Source: an uncultured Sphingomonadaceae bacterium (GTDB lineage: Bacteria; Pseudomonadota; Alphaproteobacteria; Sphingomonadales; Sphingomonadaceae). Taken from it: DNA of 64,000 nt. Below, piece by piece: positions 41,741 through 55,200 of this stretch. Both the position numbers and the translations under genes were made by a program. The stretch spans positions 372,001-436,000 of the forward strand of contig CANMGU010000001.1 of NCBI GenBank assembly GCA_947497455.1. The letters run 5' to 3'. Within the stretch, counting starts at the first letter, position 1. Each line of letters starts with the position of its first letter. The notes below the pieces were generated by a model that saw only the letters and a list, made by a program, of their open reading frames with translations, was not told the origin of the DNA and ran no database searches.

Positions 41741-42427
41741 ATGAGTACGAAAAAATCAGTCAAGAAAGCTGCGACCAACGGGTCTGCGGCCGGTAAAAAC
41801 GCGCCTGCGACAAAGACTGCAGCACAAGAACCAGAAGGCGGCATTGCTGGAACCGTCGATACGGATGCCAAGGCCAAGCCTGCGCTGACGCCTGAAGCGA
41901 TAGAGCAGTTGACCGAACTCCGCGGGAAAATTCACAATAGCGTCGGGCAGACCGTGTTGGCGATGATGAATCTGCCACGCTATCGCAATCAGACCTTGGG
42001 CGATCTGACCCATTTGTTGGTGGAGCCATTGCTGCGCGACCGGCTGGCTATCGCCTCAACCCGCGACAAAGATGGCGGCGAGCAAGCGCCGGCCGGGATG
42101 GCCATCTGGGCGAGCGTATCGGACAGCGTGGACGCCAAAATTCGCGAACAGGTAAAGAGCGGCGCCTTCCCCGTGCGCCTATCGAGCGAAGACTGGACCA
42201 GCGGCGAAAACCTGTGGCTGCTTGATGTGATCGCGCCCAATCGCAAGCTGGCCACGGCGGTGCTGGCCAATTTCAAACAGGTCGCAGGAGACAAGCCGGT
42301 GAGTATTCATCCGATTGTGGCGCGTGCGGTGGAGCCTGATGTGCTGGAGAAGATGAAGGCGAAGTCAGCGGAAGGTGATGCTGTGCCGAAATTGACCGAG
42401 GATACTGAGACCAAGGGTGAGGCGTAA
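41741..42427 (+). CDS. HlyC-like protein with catalytic His replaced by Tyr
   Basis: Residues about 64-225 align with the HlyC family and with the 37060 gene: ENLWLLDVIAPN retains the catalytic Asp, and SGEDW-type spacing matches. The segment NLPRYRNQTLGDL aligns with SPLHNAFSIKDL of the other copy without gaps and puts Tyr81 at the catalytic His. A 60-residue Lys/Ala/Thr-rich tail, probably disordered, precedes the domain. It could be a chaperone-like or altered-chemistry homologue for the downstream giant RTX protein. It is 289 bases from the HlyD gene with its own regulatory region, so it starts a second operon. GAGGGGCCAG upstream may be the ribosome site. Confidence 0.85.
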   Translation: MSTKKSVKKAATNGSAAGKNAPATKTAAQEPEGGIAGTVDTDAKAKPALTPEAIEQLTELRGKIHNSVGQTVLAMMNLPRYRNQTLGDLTHLLVEPLLRDRLAIASTRDKDGGEQAPAGMAIWASVSDSVDAKIREQVKSGAFPVRLSSEDWTSGENLWLLDVIAPNRKLATAVLANFKQVAGDKPVSIHPIVARAVEPDVLEKMKAKSAEGDAVPKLTEDTETKGEA

Positions 42428-42483
42428 AGCGGTATGTATCCGATAAACCGGCATCGTAACTCTTATGTATTGGAGATAGTGGC

Positions 42484-43209
42484 ATGAAGGGCGGCTGTAT
42501 GATCTGGGGGTTGGGAATCGTTGTGGCGCTGGTTGCGGCGCTCTGGTTATTTTGGACGTTTCGCTATCCGACTTACAGCTATAATTTCCGTATGACGGTC
42601 GCTATCGAGACGCCCGACGGCGTGAAAAGCGGATCGTCAGTCTATTCGGTGAGTGCGGGGGGGCGGCCGAAACTAACCGCTGAAGAAGCATCCCGTTCAA
42701 TGGCTGTCAAAGGCGAGGCAGTCGCGGTTGATCTGCCGGACGGGAAGACGCTTTTTGCGCTGCTAAAGACGAATGCACATTTTGGTGACATGTCCGGCTT
42801 GTCGATGACAGCGCTGGATCCGACATTCAAAAGTAGCCGCTATGACACTGTCGGAACAGCGCGGCGGATTAGCGAGCGCATAGGTGTCAAAGAGAGTGCG
42901 GAGGTTTCGCTCTCCGATTATCCCATTCTGGTGACCTTTGCCAACATCAACGACCCCAAAAGCATAGAACGGGTTGAATCCGCTGATCTCGCTGCAACCT
43001 TTGGCGATCAGGTGAAGTTTAAGTCCATCGTAGTTGAGATCACGGATGACCCCGTAACGACGGGGCTTAAGAAGCGGTTTTCTTGGTGGTCCGACGTAAA
43101 AGGATCGTTTGTTAGATTTGATTTGCAAAATCGCCCGCCAGCCGGGACCGAACTGCCGTTCGGTACTCGTATCACCAAAACGGCTTTCAGCGCTGGAGTT
43201 GATAAATGA
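42484..43209 (+). CDS. membrane-anchored protein of unknown function
   Basis: The 241-residue product has one N-terminal membrane helix (MIWGLGIVVALVAALWLFWTF), then about 215 periplasmic residues beginning TYSYNFRMTVAIETPDGVKSGSSVYSV. The GEAVAVDLPDGKTLFALL segment and the ILVTFANINDPKSIERV segment look like a beta-rich domain. Its stop codon overlaps the ATG of the giant RTX gene (ATGA), so translation is coupled. I do not know a function; similar small anchored proteins recur in sphingomonads. Position suggests a role linked to the giant protein, for instance assembly or retention, as inference only. Confidence 0.8.
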   Translation: MKGGCMIWGLGIVVALVAALWLFWTFRYPTYSYNFRMTVAIETPDGVKSGSSVYSVSAGGRPKLTAEEASRSMAVKGEAVAVDLPDGKTLFALLKTNAHFGDMSGLSMTALDPTFKSSRYDTVGTARRISERIGVKESAEVSLSDYPILVTFANINDPKSIERVESADLAATFGDQVKFKSIVVEITDDPVTTGLKKRFSWWSDVKGSFVRFDLQNRPPAGTELPFGTRITKTAFSAGVDK

Positions 43210-46200
43210 ATCGCGATCTTTTTCTTTCTATCCTCGCCATGGATTCGTACAACCGAGGCTATAGTGTTGGTATTGCCGACCTTGACTTCAATCCAAATGT
43301 GACCAAACTTGGAAATGCCACCCTTTTGGATGATGCAATCGGTCAACTCGATGAAGCTGATGTCCTGTCCGCCGGCTTCTACGCCATGGCCTACAATTGG
43401 AACGGCGAGACCATCATCAGCTATCGGGGCACGGACAATAATGGCGGTCGTTGGTTTGGTGACGGGATCAGCGGTAGCGATGCATTAAATGGCTATGGTC
43501 TAGCGATTGGTGACTATCTGGCGCCACAAGCTAGGCTTGCAGTAGATTTTTATCGGGCGGTGGCTGGAGGCGATACGGATCCCTTTGCAACCAACATTGC
43601 GACAACTGGTCACTCATTGGGCGGCGGCTTGGCAGGTTATATCGCAAAGCTATATGGCAAGAATGGTGTAATTTTTGATAACATGACGTTTGAGCGGTCG
43701 GCAAGTAACGCTTTCAACGCATCATCCATAAATAGCGGCGTCAAGTCTTTCCTCTATGGTGACATAGATGCTCAAGCACCTGATGCAAGCAAACTAGATG
43801 CTTTTGCAACAACGGGTGAATTTTTGGCTGGGCTTCGTGCTGCTGGCCCGCAAGACTTGCCTGTTACCAATTTGGATAGCTATGGGTCAGGACTAAACCC
43901 CTTCACTCAATATCATTCCATGGCTTTGCACGTGGCGCTTCAATTTGCAGAAGGGTTGGGAACAGATATCTGGAAGCATGCCGCGCCAAATTTGTGGAAT
44001 GCCTTTTTCAACCCGATAGTTGCCGATGGATTGCCCGGAGCAGACTCAATTAAGGGGCCACAAGGCGATGCAGGTTCGGTATTGCGCTCAGCCATCGCCT
44101 ATAGCGCGATTGCGGAGGGCGATGACGAAGGCAAGCCCTTTGGCGACACTGGCATTATTGCGATGTTTAACGACGCTTCAGATCTAGGTTCCTCGCTAAA
44201 CGGCGGTGATGTCTCGGCGAATCTGATTGCCGCCGCTCCCTACCTATCGCAGATGATTGTGCAATTTGCCGGCAAGCTAGCGCTGGGTGATGTCGAGGGC
44301 GGGGTTGGCAGCGAACATGCTGGCGGGATTATCTCTCTCAACGGCATCGCCGGCACGCTCACTGTCGATCTATCGGAAAGCAAATGGTCTGCTGGAAGCG
44401 CAACGGGCGGTGCACATGATGAAATTGTTGGTCAATTTCCGCTTGTTTCAATAGCTCTTTCAGAGATTGAAGTTGAACCGGTTACCCCACCGACGCCCGA
44501 AAACCCCGATCCCGAATTACAGCTCAGCTCTGACTTACTGTCTGGTCTGGCTTGGCTGCATCCGACAATTACTGAGCCCGAACAGGCTGTGGATCGGCTT
44601 ATCTTCCGTACCGGCAATGGAATGTTTTCCGGGACGATAGAAGACCGGCCTGATGGCGCTGATCCGGAAAAGTTGACGTTGTTTGTTTCAGGTGGTGGTG
44701 CGGACAACGTTGAGGGTTCCTCGACCAACGACTTCATCCACGGGGGCGATGGAAGCGACTTCATCCGCGGCGGTGATGGCAATGATCTGATCGCTGGCGG
44801 CGACGGCGATGATGTCCTGGCTGGCGGCTATGGCAACAACTTTATCGCCGGCGGGGACGGCGTGGATACGCTCGATATGCGTCTGGACGCCGGGATCGAG
44901 AGTTTTTCAGTAACCATCCGCAAGTTTGAAAGCGGCGATGTTGATGAACGTGACGGATTAGAAATTACCGCAGTTGGCGACACGACCGGAAATGTGATTG
45001 TCAACAGAATTATCGATGTCGAAAAACTACGACTGACGACGAGTGGTGATGATTTCGATATTGATCAACAGACTCTGGATGCCGTTAACAGCGGCTTTTT
45101 CAACCGAGCCTTTGGGGAGGAGCTTACGGTTGATCTGGCGGATCCTCTTGATGGCAATGCTTCTTCTGCTGATTTCGACACGGTGGATTATTCTTCACTA
45201 GGCCATGGACTGCTGTGGATCGATGGCAGGACACAAGAAGGCCTGCCCAATGTAACTCTTCCCGGCCTGTTAGGATTTGCTCAATTTCTTTTACGCTTTT
45301 CTGGTGCGTCCGCGCGACTCGAAGACCTGACAGGTTTTGATGACAATCTGATCGTCGAGGGACAAGAGAATATCATCCTGACCGCCCATGATGATACGGT
45401 GTTGATGAATGGCAGTGAAGGCAATGCTTACGGTGCGATCAACCTAGGGCTTGGTGACGATGTCATTACCGTGTTCGATCCTGATTTCGTGGCTAAAGGC
45501 ACGCCACTTAGCCCAAGCTCGAAGGTGACCGAAAATCTGCGCCTGACCGTGAACGGCGGCGAAGGCGATGATCAGATAATTGTTCGCAGAGGCGAAGGAG
45601 CGATTGCCGTTGGCGGTGCGGGCAATGACGTCATCTACAACAGTTCGAAAAATGGTCAATTGTGGGGCGACGGTATCGATGGCGCGCTGGAATCTACTAA
45701 CTCAGGCGGGCGCGATACCTTTTTATGGTCCGCTGGAACCATTATCATGGATGCAGAGGACCACGACATCTTGTCGCTATATGGCATCCCGTTAACCGGC
45801 GGTACCAATTTCTTCTTCGCTAATACAGACATCGTCTATGATTTCGTCAATCCCTTTGTCCACTATGGTTTAACCAAGGATGGCGATCTATTGGTCAGCT
45901 TCGGCAAGAAGCTAGACCGCGACGCCAGCGCCGAGGAATTGCTTGCAAGCTCGCAAGTAGTGAACGATTTCGACTTCGGCGGTTTTCGTGATGGCCCGCA
46001 AACAGATGACATTTCGCTGAGTACACTTGGTCTGCAAAACCGCGGCGATCTGGGGATGATTTTCCGCATATACAACGGACCCGAAGCTAGTCCATTCAAG
46101 CTCTTCGGCGCGTTATTCGGCCATATCAAGACCTGGGCCGATCAAGCGTTATTCGCAGCGAAAAATCTCTTCTCGCTCGAAGGTGACGACCCACTTGTCC

Positions 46201-49200
46201 TCGATCTCAACGGGGATGGCATTCGGAACTTTAAGGTCGGCAAGGCCAGTTTTGACGGCGATGGCGATCTGTTTGCCGAGGAAACCGGCTGGATTTCCTC
46301 TGACGACGGCTTCCTGGTCTATGACCGCGATGGCTCCGGCACAATTGATGATGTGAGCGAGCTCTTCGGCGCGCCAGGCGTTTCGGGCTTTACCGAGCTG
46401 GCCGGGTTTGACAGCAATAGTGATGGCGTGGTTGACGCACTGGATGCGCAATTTGGCGATCTGCAGGTCTGGCGTGATCTCAACACCGATGGTGTGACGC
46501 AGGATGGCGAGCTGTTCTCGCTCGACAGTCTGAATATCGCTTCCTTTGCGCTGACTTCCGAGCAACTGGGTCTGACTACGTCGAATAATAACGAACTGCG
46601 TGCGCGCGGCGAGTTTACCTATGACGATGGTTCAACCGGCGATATTTACGAGATTATCTTTGATACAGATCGTGTGTCCACGGTGTATCGCGGGGATAAT
46701 GGCAAGACGGCAGACGCTGCCTTGTTTGATGCCAAGGGCTATGGCCGGCTGACCGATCTGGGGGTTGCGGCGAGCAATGATTTTGCAATTGCCACAGTGG
46801 CTGAGCAAGTCGCTCAGTCGATGACGGTCGCCAATCTCACGACGCTGCGCGATCAGGCGGTGCCGATATTCTCCGCATGGGTAAACGGCCGATATGAAAC
46901 CCGCGAACTGACGCCTGTGCTGCTCAGTGCTAATGGCAGCGAGCGGCTTGATCACGGTGTCTATCAGGAAGATGCGACCGGTGGTTACTGGACGCTCGCC
47001 AGCGGTGCTGATGTGCTCGACGGGGGCGGGGCGATTATCGCTCGGGCGAGCCTTGAAGATGTGCTGGCCCATGCTGCGGCCGACGGTGCAACTTGGGAAT
47101 TGCAACAGCTCTGGACGCCATCAGACCGTGATTTTCTGCCTCAGTTCCGGGATGAGACTGCCTATCTGGTCAGCCTTGTTGATGGCCGCGCTGTGGTTCA
47201 TGACTATGCGATTGAGCGCACCGATGGCGGCGGAACCTATTGGGAGCTGGCTAGCGGATCCGACATATTGGACAGTGACGGCGGTATCATTGCGCGCGCG
47301 ACACTCGCTGATATTCAAGCGCAAGCGACAGCTGATGGCCGTAGCTGGCGGGTTGAGGATTTCGCGGACACGCTCCCTCCGGAAGCGCCGTTTGAGAAAG
47401 TCGCGTTCCAGCTCAAAAATGGTATCATCACCGACTATACGGTTATGGTGCGGGACGATCAGGGTGAATTTTTTGTCTGGGCCAATAATCTCCAGCGCGC
47501 GCTCGACTATCAGGATCGTTATGGCGAAAATGCCTTTGGTTTGCGCAATTTCCAGGTCGATCTCGACAATCTGCTGGATGCCGACAATAGCGATGACAGC
47601 GCCATTCGCGCTGAACTGCTGACGCTAGACCAGCTGCGCTTTGCCAGTGCTTCCTTCGGTGTCGATTTCCAGCCCGAGATCAACATTGCTGAAACCGATG
47701 AAAACGGCCTGCTTGTCTATGAAACACCGGTAGCCGAAACCATCGGCTTCTTCGACAGCATGATCAACCTCTATATCGGTGCAAGCCGCGGGGTTGCGGT
47801 GCGTCTGGCCTCACAGGGCGCGCTGAGCGACTTTTTCCAGGGCGTGGAATATGATGCGGGTGCCGATGCGTTCAAGCCGACAACCAACCGTGAAATAGAA
47901 CCGCTCTTAACGGCCGTAATGGCGGCTGCTCCGGCAGAAGAACAGGAAGCGATTGACTATCTAACCGATTGGCAGGATGTCCTGTCTGTCGTTTATGCGG
48001 ACTATAAGCGCACCGGATCCGGTTCCAACAGCCAGAATTTTCTCGCTCAGATGACCATCGCAGCGTTTGAAAATAGCGGCGTTGCCTTGGATTATCTCCG
48101 CATAGCCAATATTTTCGGCGTCGATCAGGATCGGGTGATCCAGCATGATATTACCGATACGAGCGTTGCGGGCACGAACGGCAATGATATTTTCTACATC
48201 ACTGGCGGAAACCAGATTGTTCGCGGTGGATTAGGCTCTGATCTCTATGTTCTGGGCCGTGATTTTGGTGAAGTCACGATCAAGGATGTGGAAGGCATAT
48301 TACAGCCTCGAGGTGAAGACCAGCTGCGCTTTGCCCATGTCACATCGGATCAGGTCTTTGCCTATAAAGATGGCCTTGATCTGATTCTGGAAGTTGAAGG
48401 CAGCGATGATGTTGTGCGTATCGAGGATCAGTTTGAGGGCGTCTGGCCTGGAATCTTCGGTGGCGATTACTCGATTGCAACCGAGATGGATCTCATCTTC
48501 TTCGCTGACGGTGTCCGATGGGACTATCTGGATATCGCTTATGCAACCAGCCATCCGCTAGACAGTGATGATGTGGTTCTGGGAACCAACGCGGTTGATG
48601 TGCTGGATGGCGGTCTTGGGAATGATCTGTTGCGCGGTGGCCGGGACTCCGATCTTTACATATTTGACTATGGCTATGGTCAGGATGTTGTTGAAGACAA
48701 GAATGACAATCCCTTTCACGAACATATTGATATCATCCAATTCGGTGAGGGCATTTCGGAAGACAATATCCGCTTTGACAGGATAGGTACGTCCAACGAT
48801 CTGTTTATATATCTGCAAGACGAAAATGGTGTGGATACTGGAGATCGCATAGAAATTGTCGGCCAGTTCACCGTCAAAAACTTCCTTTTTGGTGACCTCA
48901 AGACCAACCAGATTGAACGGCTGGTTTTCAGTGACTTCAGCTTCATGGAAAGCGATACAATTGCTGCCAAGGTATTGCGTGATCTGAAAACCGATGATGC
49001 CGATTATATTGTTGGCTTCACGAGGAATGATGTCCTTGATGGCGGAGCGGGCAACGATATTCTCGTTGGCGGCAATCGTAACGACACCTACATTTTTGAG
49101 CGCGGCGGTGGTCAAGATGTTATCGAAGACAATTATTTTGAGGTGTTTAAAGACTCGTTCGATACGCTGAAATTAGGGGCTGGAATAACCGCCGATGATA

Positions 49201-52200
49201 TCCGCGTTGTTCGAGAGGGCGCATCCTCAACCGTCACCCTTGAGCTGAAGGATAGCACGGACAGCATCACGCTACAGAACCAGTTCCGCCTGACTGCAGT
49301 TGGCCTGTTCTTCCTGCGCCACGATAGTGTTGACCGGATCAGCTTCGCGGACGGCACATCCTGGGACATGGATCGGCTAGCCCGGATGATACTGAGCGAG
49401 GCATCGACGGATGGAAATGACACAATTTACGGTTTTGACTGGAATGACACGCTTGATGGCGGTGCCGGTGATGACCGGTTGGAAGGCGGAGCTCTAAGTG
49501 ACCGCTATGTCTTCGCCGAAGGTTACGGAAATGATGTGATTTTCGATAATGTATCCGCAACCCGGCTACTGATTCCTGCTGGCTATGACAGCCTTGTGCT
49601 TACTGATATTGCATTGAATGACGTTACATTCTCGCGCTTCAAGAATGACTTTACCATCACACTCAAATCGACCGGTGAGTCAGTTACGATCGAAGGTCAA
49701 TATGACCGTCTGGCTGATAACGAGATTGAGCAGATCATTTTCTCGGACCGTACTGTTCCAAACACAGACCTTAATCCTGAAGATATTGATCTTATTGGAA
49801 CATCCGGAGACGATACGCTTTATGGGACCCATTATGCCGAACGGATCGATGGACTTGACGGCAATGACCTTCTCATCGGTTCAAGTGATGGTGATACTTA
49901 TGTCTTTGATATTGGATATGGTCAGGACATAATCTCCGATCGGATTGATGCTGGGAAATGGAGAGCAGAAGACAGCGTTGAATTCGGAGCGAGCGTCATA
50001 TTTGGAGAGACGAATTTTACCAAAGAGGGCAATGATCTTCTCATTACATTTGACGGGCATTCGGACCAGCTTCGCGTTCGCGATCAGTTCAAATCTTCGC
50101 TTTGGGGCGTCGAGCAGTTCAAATTTGCTGATGGTACCGAGATATCGATATCGGACGTAGAAGAGCTGCTGGCGATCAGCGGCGGGACCCGCGCTGATGA
50201 CGTGATCGATGGCATCATCGATAGTGAAAATGTGCTCGATGGTCGGCAAGGTGACGATATTCTAAATGGTGGCCGCAAGGCCGATACCTATGCCTTCGGC
50301 ACTGATTATGATTTTGACACTATTGTTGAGGTCTTGAACGGCGATGCAGATGTCGGTGCGATTGACCGGGTCATTTTCGGCGAACTTGTCACCACAGAAA
50401 ACATTACTGCTCGGCGTGACGGTAACGATGTCTTTTTCACGCTAAAAGATTCTGGTGACCAGCTTCGTATTGTTAATGGCGCTGATCAGCGTCTTGTTGA
50501 AGAATTCAACTTCGCCGATGGCACTATCTGGGACTTTGACGATCTCAGAGCGGAATTGGTGCGCGGTTCCGATGGCGACGATCTGCTTGTCGGTTTCGCC
50601 GGTGAAACGGACATTCTGGATGGCGGTTTTGGATCGGACGAATTGGTCGGTGACACCGGTGATGACGTTTATCGATTTGATATTGGCTATGGTCAGGATG
50701 CGATTGATGATGCTGGCGGGAATGATCGTCTGGAATTTGGTGATCTTATTTCGGCGGACATGCTGCAATATTCGGCTGATGACGAAAATTTGGTCATTCA
50801 GTTTCAGGGAATTGATGACAATCTTGTCGTCCGTGGTGCCCTGGCAGAGGGTTCAACTAAAGCCATTGAGGAGCTCGTATTCTCAGAAGGGCGATCGATT
50901 GTTTTTGATGAAGTACTGCAAGCACTTGTCGATGGGCAGGCTTCATCGAATGCGGACATAATTCGCGGCTTTGCAGGGCGTGACGATACGCTTAACGGCG
51001 ATACTGGTAATGACGAGCTTGTCGGTTTGAGCGGCAATGATACCTATATTGTTGAGCGCGAAAGCGGGACCAAAATCATCGATGATCGCGGCGCTTCCGC
51101 GGAAGACCTTCTGATTTTCTCTAATTTCAGCAGTGGTGAAGTAACTGTGCGGCGCACAGACCCTGTGGGTAATGATGTTCTTTTATCCTTTGTCGATGGA
51201 ACCGAAGTCATTATCAAAGGTGGTCTCGACACTGCCAACAGCTCTGCAATCGAGACCATTGAATTTGCCGATGGCGTCAGCTGGAGCATTGACGAGCTGC
51301 GCGCGCAAGTCATAGCGAGTAGCCAAACCGACAATAATGATATTGTTTCGGGCTTTACGGGTAGCGATGAGCTTGAAGGTGGCCGCGGCAATGACGTTCT
51401 GTTGGGCGCTGGCGGTTCCGATACTTTTGTCTTTAACCGTTTTGATGGTCGGGACATTGTGAATGACAGCAGTACGAATGCGGCTGAGACAGATCTGCTT
51501 CGGCTCGTAGGCTACACCGTTGACGACATAGAGCTACGTCGCCTGCACGGGGAGAGCGATGATGTTGTCATTACGTTCAGAGATACCGATGACGAGATCA
51601 TATTGCGCGGCCAATATGTTGCGGCAGCTGGCAAAGGCGTAGAACAGATCGAATTTGGTGACGGCACGGTATGGGATCGCGATGCCATATTGACAGCACT
51701 CAATTTCGTTCCCCCTGCAGAGCCTTTTGCTTCCACGGACGGCGATGATAGCATAACGGGTAACTCATCCGGTCAAACGATTTCGGGCGGTGCAGGAAAT
51801 GACACTATAGATGCCCGTGAAGGCAATGATGTCATTATCGGCGGCACAGGCGATGACATATTGCGTGGTGGCAGTAACAACGACGTTTACGTCTTCAACC
51901 GTGGTGATGGTTATGATGACATCTACGATCGCAACAACAGCAATCTTATCCGGTCCGGCGGCTATGATAGGGTAGATTTTGGCGAGGGCATCTCGATTGA
52001 TGACCTCACCTTTGTTACGACCAATAAAAGGGACATATTGGTCCTTATCAATGGCACCGATGACCGCATATTGCTCAACAACACCTTAACCGCTCACGGG
52101 GGTGGTAATGATACGACGATCATTGAGGAGTTGCGATTTGCTGACGGCACAGCGCTGTCCTACCGAGAAATCGTCAATATCGTAACCCAAGGTACGGATG

Positions 52201-55200
52201 CGGATGAACGCATATGGGGCGACGAAGCTTCGAATACGGTCACGGGCGGCGCCGGCAATGACATTGTTTATGGCGGCGATAATGGCAGTGACTATCTCGA
52301 CGGTGGCAGCGGCAATGATATTCTCTATGGCGATGCTGGGTCCGACACCTATTATTTCGGCCGTGGCGGCGGTCAGGACATCATTCATGATGTTCAATTG
52401 ATCGGCAGCAGAAGACGCAGTTCAGCCGGTGGGGCTGATAAATTGGTATTTGGCCCAAGCATTGCTCCTACGGATCTCGATATAATCCGTCTGAGTTCTC
52501 AGGATGTTGAGATTCGCATTCGCGGGACTGAGGACAAGGTCCGAATTATTCGTCAGCTTTCGGGCGGTTTCCGTAATGGATATGAATGGCTCGAGTCCTT
52601 TGAATTTGCGGATGGAACAATCTGGAGCCGCACTGATCTCAACGCGAGGCTCCGCACTCCGGATTCAAATGTAATTGATGGAACATCTGCAGACGAGACA
52701 ATTACTGGAACGGCCCTCAGAGATGTTATTTCCGGTGGTGATGGAAATGACCAACTGATCGGTGATGACGGTCAGTCATTGCAAAAATATGGTTCTAACC
52801 TGATTGTCAATGGTAGCTTTGAAGAGCTCCCATTGGAGTCAACTCCCGAGACTTGGGGTGTTACGGTAACCGAGTTACCAGGTTGGACCAGCGATATCGC
52901 TCAGTCATATGAGCTGATAAATTCCAGTGAATTTGGCGTCACAGCTGAAGATGGAAGTCGTTGGCTTGATCTGGAAGCCGCGGGTGGTGCAGGGAGCAAC
53001 GCCGAAATATCTCAAACCATTTCTGGATTGCGAGAAGGCGAGCAACTCTTCCTGGAATTTTCCCATGCAAATAGGACAACTGCTGCAAGCGGTTCATTTG
53101 ATGTTCTTTGGAATGGCGCAATTGTTGCGACAATAGATTCCGAAAACATCGTTATGCAGCAAGAATCGTTGCAACTGACGGCAGCTGAAGGCGATAATAT
53201 CGTTTCCTTCCGTGGCACGGGCACTGATGATGGCATTGGGGCTTCTTTGGATAATGTCCAACTATATCGTGCTATATTGCTTGGAGGCGGAGACGATACG
53301 CTTAATGGCGGCATTGGCAATGACCTGCTGCAAGGCGGTATTGGCAATGATACATTGTTCGGCAATGCGGGCAATGACGAGTTACAAGGCGGAACCGGCG
53401 ATGACAGTCTGCGCGGCGGTGCCGGTGATGATCGTTATCTGTTCAGCCGAGGTGATGGGCAAGATACAATTGAGGACGGTGTAAGCAGTTCTGACCGTGG
53501 CGGCTTTGATTATCTTGAATTTGCGGCAGATATTTTACCAGATGACATAGAAGTGTCGATTGTCAGTAGCAGTGAAATCATATTGCGGATCAAGGGTACT
53601 GATGACCGTGTTCAACTGACCGATACCGTCAATGATATCAATGACCGGATCGAAGAAGTACGATTTGCTGATGGTACCATATGGACTTATCAGGATTACC
53701 TCACTCTTGCGCTGACCGGAGATAGTGGGGATGATGTACTTAGCGGCTCGGCCGATGGCGATGTCATTACCGGTAATGACGGACGTGACCGCTTAAGCGG
53801 CCTGGGCGGAAATGATGAACTGTCGGGTGGTGCAGGCACAGACGTACTTATTGGCGGTGCGGGCGATGACACCTACTACTTCAATCGCGGTGATCAGACT
53901 TCCACCATTCTGGAAGGCGATAGTACGTCCAATCAGGGCGGTTTCGACACGGTTATATTCGGCGCTGATATTACGCCAGCAGACGTCGAGATATATCAGA
54001 AAAACAGCGCGAATATTGCAGTTCGAATTATCGGAACTGATGATGAATTGATTATCAGTGAAGCGACAACCAGTTCGATTGACAAGGTGGAAGAGCTCCG
54101 CTTCGCCGATGGCACGATACTGACCTACGCTCAATATATGGCGATCGCTTTGGCCACCGGCCCAGACGATGACACTCTGTTCGGCGGCTATGAAGCCGAC
54201 ATTATGCGCGGTGGAGATGGTGACGATAACCTAAGCGGCGCCACGAATGATGATCAGCTCTTTGGCGATGATGGTGCAGACACCTTGAATGGTGATGCTG
54301 GTAATGATGTGCTCTCCGGTGGTCTAGGCGATGATATACTCGTCGGAGGCGCGGATGGAGATCGATACGTTTTCCGTGCTGGGGATGGCCGTGACTTGAT
54401 CAACGACAATGGCGCTAGCATCGGGGATATACTGGAGATTCAGGACTATAGTTCGCAATCGGTCCGGTTCCGCCGTTTCGAGAGCGGTTCAAATGATCTA
54501 TTGATAGAATTTGAAGGCAGCGATGATAGCATCCTGATTCTGAACGGATTGCTGCCATCTAATGCGGATGCCATCGAGCTGATTGAGTTTTCCTTTGATG
54601 GTGTGAGCATTACTCAAGCTGAAATCCTGGAGCGACTGGCAACTGATGCCCGGACCCCCGGCAACGACATCTTGATTGGTACTGACGCATCTGACGAAAT
54701 GAACGGTGGCGCTGGCTTCGATATTATCGATGGCGGCGCTGGCGATGATGTTTACGTCTATAATGCTGGTGATGGTGACGATCGGATATCTGACAGTGGA
54801 TCAGATACTGCCGATCAGCTTAGAATATTCGGCTATACGCCAGATGAAATAGTGGTTGTTCGCAGAAGCCCTCCTGCGGGCACAGATTTAATTCTGGAAT
54901 TTGCAGGAACCGGGGACCGTCTGACACTTGCAGATTCATTGACGGGCACGGATTCCGGTGTTGAGTCCATTTTGTTCGAAGATGGCACTTTGTGGACACG
55001 TGAACAAATTCAAGCCCGTATCATATCTGAATCCGCGACCGATGCAGGAGAACAGATATGGGGTTTCTCGGGCGCCGATATATTGGCGGGCGGCCTGGGC
55101 AACGATCGGATTTCGGGCGGCCTTGGTGACGATGTCTATCGATATGCAGCGGGCGAAGGCGCAGACGTCATCGAAGATAATGGCGGCGGAACCGATCGGA

